Position numbers and translations under genes: made by a program
The notes under the pieces: model-generated
The model's input: only the letters and a program-made list of their open reading frames with translations
Database searches by the model: none
Told to the model about the DNA's origin: nothing
DNA from: a bacterium
GTDB taxonomy: Bacteria; Chloroflexota; Dormibacteria; Aeolococcales; Bog-877
NCBI GenBank assembly: GCA_021809895.1
Contig: JAJZJU010000020.1
Coordinates: forward strand, 1 to 32,315
Reading direction: 5' to 3'
DNA length: 32,315 nucleotides
Shown here: positions 9,944-19,043 of the stretch, piece by piece
How the letters are laid out: every line of letters begins with the position of its first letter
Numbering within the stretch: position 1 is the first letter of the stretch

Positions 9944-10611
9944 GAGCGTTCAGATGGTTTTCAGCGCTGGCCCTCGGCGGCTGTGCCGTCCCTCTGGTCA
10001 TCACCCTGTCCCTGCTGGGAGTCCTTGGAGTGGGCGCATCGGCGGCCGGCTGGCCAGCGATCTCGGGGCTGCTTCCCAGCCCCGGGGGATTCATGCTCCC
10101 CGCCGGGCGCGTTGTCCTGGCTGGCAGCCAGGGCTTCCCCGATTGGGCCCTGCCCTGCGGACCTGAGCCAGGAGCGCTGGCCGTGGACCCGTCGGCCTGC
10201 ACAGGCCACCCCGCCCCCTACCCCTACTCCTACCAGGGATTCGCCACCGGCCAGTGCACCTGGTACGTGGCCACCCGCCGCCAGGTCACCTGGCACACTC
10301 CCGGCGGATTGCTGGGAGGCAACGCCGGCCAGTGGCTCGGCCTGGCCGCCCAGGCGGGGTTCGCGGTAGGCGCCACACCCTCGGTGGGAGCCATCGTGGT
10401 CTACACCGACCAGGGGGACGGTCACGTCGCCTTCGTGGTCGGAGTGGACGACCGCGGAGACTACACCGTGGCCGAGGCCAACTGGGCGCTGAACGGCCCG
10501 GTCGCCCCATTTGTCGACCTGCGAGGAGTCGCCGCCGGCACCACCGGCAGCTCGTTCGAGCAATTGGCCGGCTTCATCTATGGACCCGCCGCAAGGCCGT
10601 ACGCGACCTGA
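9940..10611 (+). CDS. CHAP-domain peptidoglycan hydrolase with N-terminal signal/TM segment
   Basis: GQCTWYVATRRQV (Cys), GDGHVAFVV (His), VAEANW. TTG start overlaps the virB4 stop. Confidence 0.82.
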   Translation: MRAFRWFSALALGGCAVPLVITLSLLGVLGVGASAAGWPAISGLLPSPGGFMLPAGRVVLAGSQGFPDWALPCGPEPGALAVDPSACTGHPAPYPYSYQGFATGQCTWYVATRRQVTWHTPGGLLGGNAGQWLGLAAQAGFAVGATPSVGAIVVYTDQGDGHVAFVVGVDDRGDYTVAEANWALNGPVAPFVDLRGVAAGTTGSSFEQLAGFIYGPAARPYAT

Positions 10612-10631
10612 CCCTCCCTATCCTGTTCTCG

Positions 10632-11867
10632 ATGGCTGCCGAATCAGGTGTGGTTGTGCGCCCGCTTCAGCGCCGGAGAGCACTCGGCCTGGTGGCCGCC
10701 TCCCATGCCGGCCAGCACATGTACTCCGGGTTGTTGCCCCTCACCTATCCGGCGATTCTCCTTGCCTTCCATCTCAACTACGCCACCCTGGGTCTGGCGG
10801 TGGGGCTCATCGGAGTGGTCGGAGGCCTTACCCAGGCCAGCGCCGGTTACGTGGGCCGGCGAGTCGCCGCGCGCTGGGTCCTGGGGTCCCAGAACATAGT
10901 GGTCGCCATCTGCGCGATAGTCCAATCCCTGGCGCCGACCTACCCGCTGTTCGCCACCGGGCAGGGACTGGCCACCGTGGGCAGCAGTCAACAGCACCCG
11001 GTGGGCAGCTCGGTCGCCGCGCGGACCTATCCCGAGCGACGAGGGACGGCCCTCAGCCTGACCACGATCGGGGGCAGCGTCGGCTCCCTGGTGATCCCCA
11101 TCCCAGGGGCGATCATGATCGCCGACCTGGGCTGGCGGCCGGCCCTGCTCATCCTCTCAATACCACTGTTCGTGATGGGGATCATCCTGCTGCTCACCTT
11201 TCCTCCGGTCCCGGGCGAGGATGGGCCCCGCCAGCACTTTCTGCAGCGGCCCCACCTTCACCTCCCGAAGTTGGAGCGCAGCCAGTTCGTCAACCCCCGA
11301 GCAGCCCTGTTCGCCATCCTGGCGGCTACGGTGGCTGCGGGTGGCCGTGGCTTGGGCACCCTCAACGCCTACATCCCGGTCTACCTGAGGAACGGGATGC
11401 ACCTTCCCGAGGTGGAGGTCGGTGCCATCTTCAACCTGGTGCTGTTGGGGGCGGTGCTGGGGCCGCTGTTGGGAGGCTACCTGTCCGACCGCCTCGGCCG
11501 GATCCCGGTCCTGTGGAGCGCGTACCTCCTCTCCGCGGTGGCCGTGATCGCCTTCGGGATGGCAGCACACTTTCCGGTGGGGGTGGTGGTGGTCCTGGCT
11601 CTGGTGGTGGGACTGGTGGCCTACGTTGAGAACCCGTTGCTTCAGGCCCTGGTCAGCGACAGCGTCACCGCCTCAGCCCAGTCCAGCGTGTTCGGAATCT
11701 ACTTCGCGGTCTCCTACGGGGTCGGCTCACTGTGGATCATCGGTCTGGGCCAGGCCATCCAGCATCTCGGATTCGCCGCCGGCTTCGCGATCATGGCGGC
11801 CTCCTACCTGGGTGCTGCGCTGTTGCTGATCCCCTGTTATCGATCGCTGCGGGCTCAGCGTGGCTGA
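10632..11867 (+). CDS. MFS transporter (ORF-track start 10254 is too far upstream; ATG at 10632)
   Basis: ~12 hydrophobic segments; GGYLSDRLGRIPVL MFS signature. TATCCT -10-like box 7 nt before ATG 10632. Confidence 0.88.
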   Translation: MAAESGVVVRPLQRRRALGLVAASHAGQHMYSGLLPLTYPAILLAFHLNYATLGLAVGLIGVVGGLTQASAGYVGRRVAARWVLGSQNIVVAICAIVQSLAPTYPLFATGQGLATVGSSQQHPVGSSVAARTYPERRGTALSLTTIGGSVGSLVIPIPGAIMIADLGWRPALLILSIPLFVMGIILLLTFPPVPGEDGPRQHFLQRPHLHLPKLERSQFVNPRAALFAILAATVAAGGRGLGTLNAYIPVYLRNGMHLPEVEVGAIFNLVLLGAVLGPLLGGYLSDRLGRIPVLWSAYLLSAVAVIAFGMAAHFPVGVVVVLALVVGLVAYVENPLLQALVSDSVTASAQSSVFGIYFAVSYGVGSLWIIGLGQAIQHLGFAAGFAIMAASYLGAALLLIPCYRSLRAQRG

Positions 11868-12117
11868 GCTGGACGACGGCGTGCTCGACGCCCGTCGTCA
11901 CCGGCTCGACAGCGCCGCCTCGGAGGCTCGCGCGGCGCTGAGGAGGCTCCAGCGCCTTGGGGATAGAGTTGCGGAACTGGAGCAGGCCCATCTGGCAGGC
12001 CCGGCAAAGGAAGCGGAGGAGGCCGTGCAGCGCCTCCTGGAGCTTTTGGAGCAGGCTCGGGTGGAGCAGCGTCAGCTCTTGAAAAGGCAGCTGCGAGGAG
12101 AGGATGGTGAGCAGTGA
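11860..12117 (+). CDS. Small coiled-coil protein
   Basis: 85 aa, charged heptad-like pattern, GTG start overlapping the MFS stop. Confidence 0.5.
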   Translation: MAELDDGVLDARRHRLDSAASEARAALRRLQRLGDRVAELEQAHLAGPAKEAEEAVQRLLELLEQARVEQRQLLKRQLRGEDGEQ

Positions 12118-12141
12118 GAGCAGCTCACGGCCCGGGCGGGA

Positions 12142-12765
12142 TCAGGGACCGGGGGCGTGATCTCCGGGAGCCGGGGCGCTCCGGCCGGGCAGATGGCTCG
12201 CCTCGGCCCAGCCCTCCAACCCCGGCAGCTCCGGCCGCCGCCTGGCGACCTCCGCCACCAGCTGGTCAGCGCTGGCGCGGTCCAACCTCATCTCCAATCC
12301 CTCCGGCATGTGCCTGATCATCGCCTTGGCGGCACGGGAACGTCCCCGGTTCAGCTGGCGGATCTCGAGCCGCGAGGCCTGAAGGCGAAACACCACTATG
12401 CGGTTGCCAGGGATCGACACCTGAAGACCTGTCAACTCTGGCCACGGGGCGACCACGGCGCATCCGCGGGAGATCCGCCGGACCCCCACCTCCCCCACAA
12501 AAACGGCGTTGTGGGCCTGGCCGAAGTAGGAGGTGAGCCCCGCCACCACCGCCCAGGCCTCGACCACGACGATCCAGATCCACGAGCCCGTCAGCAGGGC
12601 CAGGATCAGACCGACGACCAGGCTGATCAGGGCCAGGGCGCGAGCCGCCATCACAGCTGCTAGGGCCCGCTCGCGCTCCGAGGGCCGGATGCGGAGCTCC
12701 GGGCCCTCCCCGCCATAGTCCTGGGGAACCTCCGTCGGTCCACCCAAGCGTGCTCTCGCCGCCAC
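12142..12765 (-). CDS. Two-TM membrane protein, PH-domain-like C-terminal region
   Basis: GTG start; hydrophobic pair ALALISLVVGLILALL...IVVVEAWAVVAGL followed by a beta-rich segment (VGVRRISRGCAVVAPWPELTGLQV...). Confidence 0.6.
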   Translation of the reverse strand: MAARARLGGPTEVPQDYGGEGPELRIRPSERERALAAVMAARALALISLVVGLILALLTGSWIWIVVVEAWAVVAGLTSYFGQAHNAVFVGEVGVRRISRGCAVVAPWPELTGLQVSIPGNRIVVFRLQASRLEIRQLNRGRSRAAKAMIRHMPEGLEMRLDRASADQLVAEVARRRPELPGLEGWAEASHLPGRSAPAPGDHAPGP

Positions 12766-12781
12766 GCCCCCATGCTATGCC

Positions 12782-13672
12782 TCATTGGGCAGACGTGGTC
12801 GACTCGCCGCCGGCCGCCCCCAGCCAACCCGCCGCCAGCACTCCCGCCGCCAACACCGGCAGCACGAAGGGGTGCTTGCCCGGTGCCCGGTGGGTGCGGT
12901 CCTGGCGACGGTCCATCGCCAGGAGGCCCAGGCATGCCGACGCGCCCAGCAGAGGCACCCCTCGATGGCCATGTGGCGACGAGCGGATCACCAGCAGGGA
13001 GGCGGCGGTCAGAATCAGGTGGGTGAGATCAGAAGAGCGGTCCGGGCCCAGCAGAGCAGGAAGGCTGCGTCGACCCGCCTGGCGGTCGCGGGCCGCGTCG
13101 GGACCACCGTTGGCCAGATGCAGACCCAGCCCCAGCAGGCCGGCGACCGCCGTCATCAGGACCGGCCGCCGGTACCTGACCCCCACCGCCGCGGTCCCGA
13201 CCCAGGGGACTGTGATGATGCCGCCTATGAAGGGGACCAGGGATAGCGGTGTGCGGCTGAGCCGGACGTCATACGCCCACCCGCAAGCCAATCCGAGGGT
13301 CATCAACCAGCCCGCCGAGGCTCCGGCGCAGGCCGCCGCGACCACCGAGAGGACACCCGTCCCAAGCGCGAATCCGAGGGCCAGGGGAGGGCCCACCAGT
13401 CCCCGGGCAATCGGCTTGTAGGTCTGGAACCTGCGGTCGGCCGCGCGGTCGCAGTAGTCGTTGAGACTGCCGGTGCTGATCTGGGCCAGAAACATGGCCG
13501 CCGCCGCCACCGCCAGGCGCCGCCAACGGGCTGAATCGGCAACTCCAGAGTGGCGGAGGGCACTTCGGCCGGCCATTACGGTGAACGCGGTGCAGGCGGC
13601 TGCGGGGCCAGGATGCGCCAGCGCCAGCAGCCCCCGCGCTGACGGCCCGTGCCGGCGATTTGTCATGCTCAT
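12782..13672 (-). CDS. UbiA-family prenyltransferase
   Basis: GSLNDYCDRAADRRFQTYKPIARGLV matches the NDxxDxxxD motif; polytopic; GWAYDVRLSRTPLS second-motif region. Confidence 0.82.
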   Translation of the reverse strand: MSMTNRRHGPSARGLLALAHPGPAAACTAFTVMAGRSALRHSGVADSARWRRLAVAAAAMFLAQISTGSLNDYCDRAADRRFQTYKPIARGLVGPPLALGFALGTGVLSVVAAACAGASAGWLMTLGLACGWAYDVRLSRTPLSLVPFIGGIITVPWVGTAAVGVRYRRPVLMTAVAGLLGLGLHLANGGPDAARDRQAGRRSLPALLGPDRSSDLTHLILTAASLLVIRSSPHGHRGVPLLGASACLGLLAMDRRQDRTHRAPGKHPFVLPVLAAGVLAAGWLGAAGGESTTSAQ

Positions 13673-13728
13673 GGGATGATCCCCATCTGCAGGTCGTGGC
13701 CCCCTTGTTGAGACAGTCGGCTCAGCGA

Positions 13729-14739
13729 ATGCTCGAGGCGGTGGCGATGCGGCGAGCCGACGCCACCCCGGTCTGGTTCATGCGTCAGGCGGGGCGCTCG
13801 CTGCCTGACTACCGAGCTCTTCGCCAACGGCTGTCCCTCCTGGAGATGGTCAAGGATCCGGCGGTGTGCAGCCAGGTCACCCTGATGCCGGTGGACCTGC
13901 TGGGAGTGGACGCCGCCGTCCTGTTCGCCGACATCATGCTGCCCCTGGAAGGGATGGGAGTCCAGTTCCAGATCCTCGAGGGGATCGGCCCGGTGATCCC
14001 GGACCCCATCCGCAGCAGGCGGCAGGTTGAGGCGATCCGGACCGTGGCCGCGCTGGAGGCAACCCCCTACCTGTTTCGCGCGATCGCCGAGAGCCGGCGC
14101 CAGCTCGGGGAGCGGGCCGCCCTGATCGGATTCGGGCCATCGCCCTTCACCCTTGCCTGTTACCTGGTGGAGGGGCGCGGCTCCAGGGACTATCCCCATG
14201 TGCGAGCCCTGATGCGGTCCGAGCCCGGCCTTTGGATGCGGCTGATGGAGAAGCTCACAACCATCCTCACCGATTACCTTGTGGCTCAGGCCGCGGCCGG
14301 GGCCCAAGTGGTCCAGGTCTTTGACAGCTGGGCAGGGGTGCTGGACGCTATCACCTACCGTGAGCTGGTCGGGCCTCACCTGCAGAGGATGTTCGCCAGC
14401 CTGGCAGGAGTGGTCCCAGCCATCTACTTTTCGACCGGTTCCAGCCACCTGCTGGAGGAGATCCGCGGGTTGGGGTCTCCGGGCGTGTCGGTGGACTGGC
14501 GAATCCCACTTGGTGAGGCGTGGGCTCGGATAGGGCACGACCGGTTCATTCAAGGCAATCTCGATCCTGCTGCGCTGCTCACTTCCGAGCCGGCGCTGGA
14601 GGCCGCCGCCCGCTCGGTTCTGGAGCAGGCACAGGGGCGGGCAGGACACATCTTCAACCTCGGCCACGGCGTCCTGCCGGACACCGACTGGGGCCGGCTC
14701 CGCGATCTGGTGGCCCTGGTGCACCAGATCACCGCGTAA
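13729..14739 (+). CDS. hemE: Uroporphyrinogen decarboxylase (start uncertain: TTG 13660, GTG 13696 or ATG 13729)
   Basis: TPVWFMRQAGRSLPDYRALR, FADIMLPLEGMG, GFGPSPFTLACYLVEG, DSWAGVL, HIFNLGHGVLPDT. Confidence 0.95.
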   Translation: MLEAVAMRRADATPVWFMRQAGRSLPDYRALRQRLSLLEMVKDPAVCSQVTLMPVDLLGVDAAVLFADIMLPLEGMGVQFQILEGIGPVIPDPIRSRRQVEAIRTVAALEATPYLFRAIAESRRQLGERAALIGFGPSPFTLACYLVEGRGSRDYPHVRALMRSEPGLWMRLMEKLTTILTDYLVAQAAAGAQVVQVFDSWAGVLDAITYRELVGPHLQRMFASLAGVVPAIYFSTGSSHLLEEIRGLGSPGVSVDWRIPLGEAWARIGHDRFIQGNLDPAALLTSEPALEAAARSVLEQAQGRAGHIFNLGHGVLPDTDWGRLRDLVALVHQITA

Positions 14740-14771
14740 AGCCCACGGGCCAGCGGGGGCCGAAGCCCAGG

Positions 14772-14801
14772 TTGACCCGGGCCCCCCCAATCGGTTACCG
14801 T
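14772..14801 (+). promoter_or_regulatory. Candidate sigma70-type promoter TTGACC-N18-TACCGT upstream of the CHAP gene
   Basis: TTGACC 14772-14777, TACCGT 14796-14801, SD-like GGGAGG before ATG 14838. Confidence 0.45.
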
Positions 14802-14837
14802 CGGCCCTCGTAACGGTCGCGCTATGTGGGAGGACGT

Positions 14838-15809
14838 ATGCGCGGAGCCCAACTTATTGGGCGTGTCTGTCTTGCGGTCGCCATGGCTGGCGTGGTCTGG
14901 GGTTCGGCTCTTGCTGGTCCTGGTCCCACCACTTCGGCGAAGCAGGGGCTCGCCCTCGACAAGGCTCAGCTGAGTTCACTGCTGAAACAGCTCGAGGCCC
15001 AGGGCGCACTGGCAGCCAAGAGCAGGGTCATGGGATTGCTGGTCAAGATCGAGACCGAGCAGAATTACCTGACCCAGTTGAACAAGCAGCTGGCCGGGGA
15101 CATCGCTACCACCGCCCTCCTGAGCAGGCAGATGGCGGGCGACCAAACCGTTCTGATGAGCCTGGTCAGCACCGCCTATGTGGACGGGAACGGCAGCCTG
15201 GCGGTGGCGGAGGCTCTGGCGGCTCCTAACATCTCTCAATTCCTGAGCAGTACCACCCTGCCCGCCGCGATCGCCTCGCAGGTGACCACTCTGGTGGGCA
15301 CAATTCGGCATGACCGCCAGGTGGTTGCCAGTGACACGGCCCAGCTGCGGCAGGACGAGGCCCAGGCCATGGTCTCCCAGCAGCAGCTGGGAGCGCAGTC
15401 GCTGCAGCTGCTCTCGCAGATGTCGACATCAGCCCCCCTGGTGGGGATCGGACCGGGCGGATCGAATGGCTGGTCGTTCGCCTTCGGCGAGTGCACCTGG
15501 TATGTCGCCACCCAGCGCCAGGTCGCCTGGGGCGGCAACGCTGACCAGTGGTGGGCCAATGCGGCTGCGGCCGGCTTCCTCGAGGGACAGACCCCAAGGG
15601 TCGGGTCAATTGTGGTGTGGGGAGCGAACGTCCCAGGGGAGAGCTTCGGCTACGGCCATGTGGCCTACGTGGAGGCGGTCCAGGGCAACCAGTTCGAGGT
15701 CTCCGAGATGAACTTCAGTGGCGTCCCGGGGGGCGGGTGGGACAGGGTCGATTACAGATGGGTTCCAGATGGCGCAGGATACCTGGGCTTCATATACGGC
15801 CGCGGTTGA
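14838..15809 (+). CDS. Secreted coiled-coil + CHAP-domain peptidoglycan hydrolase
   Basis: Signal peptide; helical N-terminal region (LDKAQLSSLLKQLEAQ...); CHAP GECTWYVATQRQVAWGGNADQWW...YGHVAYVEAVQ...SEMNF. Confidence 0.85.
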   Translation: MRGAQLIGRVCLAVAMAGVVWGSALAGPGPTTSAKQGLALDKAQLSSLLKQLEAQGALAAKSRVMGLLVKIETEQNYLTQLNKQLAGDIATTALLSRQMAGDQTVLMSLVSTAYVDGNGSLAVAEALAAPNISQFLSSTTLPAAIASQVTTLVGTIRHDRQVVASDTAQLRQDEAQAMVSQQQLGAQSLQLLSQMSTSAPLVGIGPGGSNGWSFAFGECTWYVATQRQVAWGGNADQWWANAAAAGFLEGQTPRVGSIVVWGANVPGESFGYGHVAYVEAVQGNQFEVSEMNFSGVPGGGWDRVDYRWVPDGAGYLGFIYGRG

Positions 15810-15810
15810 G

Positions 15811-16437
15811 TTGAGGCTGCGGCCTGAAGAGGCCGTGGCTCCGCTCCCCGCGCTGCCGCTGCTGGCGAGCCGCTTAAGGTGGCTGCTGGCTGCGGCAGTG
15901 GTGCTCTTCGTCGCGCCTGTGGCCAGCGTGCTCTCGGCGCAGGGGGCGCCCCGGCCCACCGCCGCAGACCCGGCCGCGATCAGCCAGATCGCGGGCCAGG
16001 CGCGCAACATCCTCTCCCCCACCAGCTATGCGGTCACCATGCCCCTTCAGGAGGCGCGGGTCACACCGCCCCCCACCCCGGTGCCGGTGGTCGCGGCAGG
16101 CCCGGCGGCGTCGTTGAGCGTTGCCTCCTCCCCCTACGGGAGCTCCTTTTGGCAGCCGGTGGCGGAGCCACCGGTGGGCACCATCAAGCAGATCATCTGG
16201 GCAGCGGGGCAGAAGTACAACGTCTCCTACAGCTGGCTTTTGTCGGTGGCGGAATGCGAGTCGGGACTGGATCCCACCGCCGTCAACCGCTCCTCGGGCG
16301 CCAGCGGCTTGTTCCAGTTCATGCCGGCCACCTTCTACGGCCACGGTGGCACCGACATCTGGAATCCGACCCAGCAGGCTGACATCGCGGCCAAGATGTT
16401 CTCGATCGGGGAATCGTCGGAGTGGGTCTGCAAGTAG
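15811..16437 (+). CDS. Lytic transglycosylase-like (SLT/goose-lysozyme fold) membrane-anchored protein
   Basis: TM segment, Pro-rich linker, IIWAAGQKYNVSYSWLLSVAECESGLDPTAVNRSSGASGLFQFMPATF. Confidence 0.82.
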   Translation: MRLRPEEAVAPLPALPLLASRLRWLLAAAVVLFVAPVASVLSAQGAPRPTAADPAAISQIAGQARNILSPTSYAVTMPLQEARVTPPPTPVPVVAAGPAASLSVASSPYGSSFWQPVAEPPVGTIKQIIWAAGQKYNVSYSWLLSVAECESGLDPTAVNRSSGASGLFQFMPATFYGHGGTDIWNPTQQADIAAKMFSIGESSEWVCK

Positions 16438-16448
16438 ACTGAGCTGGC

Positions 16449-16646
16449 ATGGGACCGCTCGCCCGCCTGTTGCTCAGTCGGCGCTGGCAGGAGTCCAAAC
16501 TGCGTGAGGATATGCAGGGTGTGGTTCTGCTGCTGGGTTCTTTCTTCGGCCACCAGCCTCCTCACATCGACCCCTTGCCGACCGTGATAGGCACTCCGCT
16601 GGAGAGCGACCAAGAGGCGGACCAGCTGCCGGTCCGACCGCCGTGA
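16449..16646 (+). CDS. Small uncharacterised ORF (65 aa)
   Basis: ATG with TAGACT box 8 nt upstream; no recognisable domain. Confidence 0.3.
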   Translation: MGPLARLLLSRRWQESKLREDMQGVVLLLGSFFGHQPPHIDPLPTVIGTPLESDQEADQLPVRPP

Positions 16647-16661
16647 GATTCACAGAATCTC
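16645..16661. promoter_or_regulatory. Perfect 7-bp inverted repeat GAGATTC-ACA-GAATCTC, candidate operator
   Basis: Read directly; lies immediately upstream of TAGAAT (16665-16670) and ATG 16677. Confidence 0.5.
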
Positions 16662-16676
16662 CTTTAGAATCAGGCG

Positions 16677-17840
16677 ATGACTTCTCTGGAGCGGGCGGCC
16701 CCGGCCCGGCTCACGTGGCTCTCGGAGCGCAGACCGGCCTTTGAGAGTCTGCTCGAGGAGCTGGTGCGGCAGCAGTCTCCCAGCGAAGATCAGGCGCGCC
16801 TGGAGGCGATATCCGAACTGGTCGGGGCCCGTCTGCACGAGCTGGTGCACCCTGACAGGCTGGAGCTTGTCCCCGGCTTGGGCAGACCCGCCCTCAGGTT
16901 GAGCTTGGGCCGGGGTGGCGAGCCCAAAGTCCTGCTTCTGGCGCACCTGGACACCGTCTGGGACGTCGACTCCTTCGACCCGCTGTACACAGTCAGGGAC
17001 GGGATTGCCTACGGGCCGGGGGTGTTCGACATGAAGGGTGGCCTGGTGGTCGGAGCGGCCGCGCTGGCGGCCCTGCAGGAGGAGGGATGGACTGGCCCCG
17101 AAGTCACCCTCCTCTGCACCACGGATGAGGAGGTTGGCAGCGCCGCGTCCCGAGCCCTGATCGAATCGGAGGCGCGCCGACACCGGGCGGTGCTGGTGCT
17201 GGAGCCGCCGGTGGCTGGGGCCGTCAAGACGGCGCGCAAGGGTGTGGGCACATATCACATTGAGGTCGAAGGCCGAGCGGCCCACGCAGGGTTGGAGCCC
17301 GAGAAGGGGGTCAACGCGGTGGTCGAGCTGGCAGCCCTGGTGGGGCAGATCGCCGCGTTGGGCCGACCCGAGGTGGGCACCACTGTGAATCCGACCGTGT
17401 TTCGTGGTGGCGGGCGAGTAAACGTGGTGCCCGCCCATGCGGAGCTGAGCTGCGACGTCCGGTTCGCTACCGCTGCAGAGGCCGATCGGCTCGAGCAGGA
17501 GATGCGCGAGCTCCGCGCCCACGACCCCCAGGCGACGGTGACGGTCAGGGGAGGCGCCAACCGTCCCCCCCTGGAGCCAGCGGCCTCAAGGGAGCTCTTC
17601 GCGTTGGCCAGGGATGTCGCCACCGACCTCGGCCTCCCCCAGCTTCAGAGCGCAATGGTGGGCGGTGGCAGCGATGGCAACTTCACCGCCGCCGTGGGAG
17701 TGCCAACCCTCGACGGGCTTGGCATTGTTGGCGGTAACGCCCATGCCCCCGGGGAGTGGGCCGAGCTTGCCAGCATCGCGCCCCGCGCGGCGCTGCTGGC
17801 TGGAGTGATCGAGGCGGTCTGTTTGGGGGCACTGCAATGA
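16677..17840 (+). CDS. M20-family metallopeptidase (CPG2/ArgE-like carboxypeptidase or N-acyl-amino-acid deacylase)
   Basis: LLAHLDTVWDVD, GPGVFDMKGGL, CTTDEEVGS, HAGLEPEKGVNAV, GGGSDGNFTAAVGVPTLDGLG. Confidence 0.9.
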   Translation: MTSLERAAPARLTWLSERRPAFESLLEELVRQQSPSEDQARLEAISELVGARLHELVHPDRLELVPGLGRPALRLSLGRGGEPKVLLLAHLDTVWDVDSFDPLYTVRDGIAYGPGVFDMKGGLVVGAAALAALQEEGWTGPEVTLLCTTDEEVGSAASRALIESEARRHRAVLVLEPPVAGAVKTARKGVGTYHIEVEGRAAHAGLEPEKGVNAVVELAALVGQIAALGRPEVGTTVNPTVFRGGGRVNVVPAHAELSCDVRFATAAEADRLEQEMRELRAHDPQATVTVRGGANRPPLEPAASRELFALARDVATDLGLPQLQSAMVGGGSDGNFTAAVGVPTLDGLGIVGGNAHAPGEWAELASIAPRAALLAGVIEAVCLGALQ

Positions 17841-18991
17841 AGGTCGACCAACTCCTACCCCTTTCGGTAGAGCGAGCCCGTTTGAGGGTGGTCTCGCTGC
17901 CCCTGGTGTCCCCGTTTACCACCAGCTTCGGCACCCAGGTGGAGCGTCGAGCCCTTCTGGTGGAGCTTTACTCCCAGGGGTTGGTCGGCCTCGGCGAGTG
18001 CGCCGCCGGCATCGATCCCGGCTACTCTTCGGAGACCTACCGCACCGCCATTGAAGCGTTGAGGCGCCACATACTGCCTTCCATCCTCGGCCGTGAGGCG
18101 GCTTCAGTGGCAGCCCAGGCTGAGCGTTGGGGATGGGTTCGCGGCCACCTGATGGCCAAGGCCGCTGTCGAGATGGCGCTGCTGGACCTGGCCGGACAGA
18201 TGGCCGGGCTCAGTCTCAAGGAGATCCTGGGAGGCGTCAAAGAACGGATCCCCAGCGGGGTCAGCATCGGCATTCAAACGTCTTTGGACGCTACCCTGAG
18301 CGCCATCGAGGGCTACCTGGGTCAGGGATATCAGCGCATCAAGCTGAAGTGCAAGCCCGGATACGACATCCAGCTGGCGGGAGCGGTCCGAGCACGGTTC
18401 CCGGACACCCCGGTGATGCTGGACGCCAACAGCGCCTACACGCTGGCGGATGCCCCCCGGCTGCGGGAGCTGGACCAGTTTCACCTGATGATGATCGAGC
18501 AGCCGCTGGCTCACGACGACCTCATCGACCATGCGGAGCTGCAGTCTCAGATCGAGACCCCGATCTGCCTGGACGAGAGCGTGGAGTCCCTGGCCGACCT
18601 CAGGGCAGCCCTGCACCTGGGCTCGGGACGGATCCTCAACATAAAACTCGGCCGGGTGGGCGGGATGCTGCCGTCGAGAGCGATCCACGACAGCTGCCTG
18701 GCCGCGGGCTGGCCGGTATGGTGCGGCGGCATGCTCGAGACCGGAATCGGCCGGGCGGCCAACCTGGCGCTGGCGTCGCTGCCCGGATTCACGCTCCCCG
18801 GGGACACCTCCGCCAGCGACCGGTATTTCCAAGAGGACCTGCTTGCCGAGCCGTTCACACTGGCTGGAGATGGGACCCTGCCGGTCCCCAGCGGCCCCGG
18901 GCTCGGAGTGCAGGTCGATCCGCGGCGTCTCGACCGGGCCACGGTCCTGATGGAGGAGGTGGCCGCGACCGTCCCCATGGCGGGAGCTTGA
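17837..18991 (+). CDS. N-succinylamino-acid racemase / o-succinylbenzoate synthase family enolase-superfamily enzyme
   Basis: QRIKLKCKPGYDI, MLDANSAYTLADAP, MMIEQPLAHDDLIDHAELQ, ICLDESV, WCGGMLETGIGRAANLALASLPGFTLPGDTSASDRYF. ATGA overlap with the M20 gene. Confidence 0.9.
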   Translation: MKVDQLLPLSVERARLRVVSLPLVSPFTTSFGTQVERRALLVELYSQGLVGLGECAAGIDPGYSSETYRTAIEALRRHILPSILGREAASVAAQAERWGWVRGHLMAKAAVEMALLDLAGQMAGLSLKEILGGVKERIPSGVSIGIQTSLDATLSAIEGYLGQGYQRIKLKCKPGYDIQLAGAVRARFPDTPVMLDANSAYTLADAPRLRELDQFHLMMIEQPLAHDDLIDHAELQSQIETPICLDESVESLADLRAALHLGSGRILNIKLGRVGGMLPSRAIHDSCLAAGWPVWCGGMLETGIGRAANLALASLPGFTLPGDTSASDRYFQEDLLAEPFTLAGDGTLPVPSGPGLGVQVDPRRLDRATVLMEEVAATVPMAGA

Positions 18992-19043
18992 GCAGTGTCC
19001 CGGAACTGTCGGACCGGGCCGTGAGCGCGCCAGGGGGCGGCCC

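Noticed and set aside
13669-14790. 373-aa minus ORF
   Set aside because: Exact antisense of hemE.
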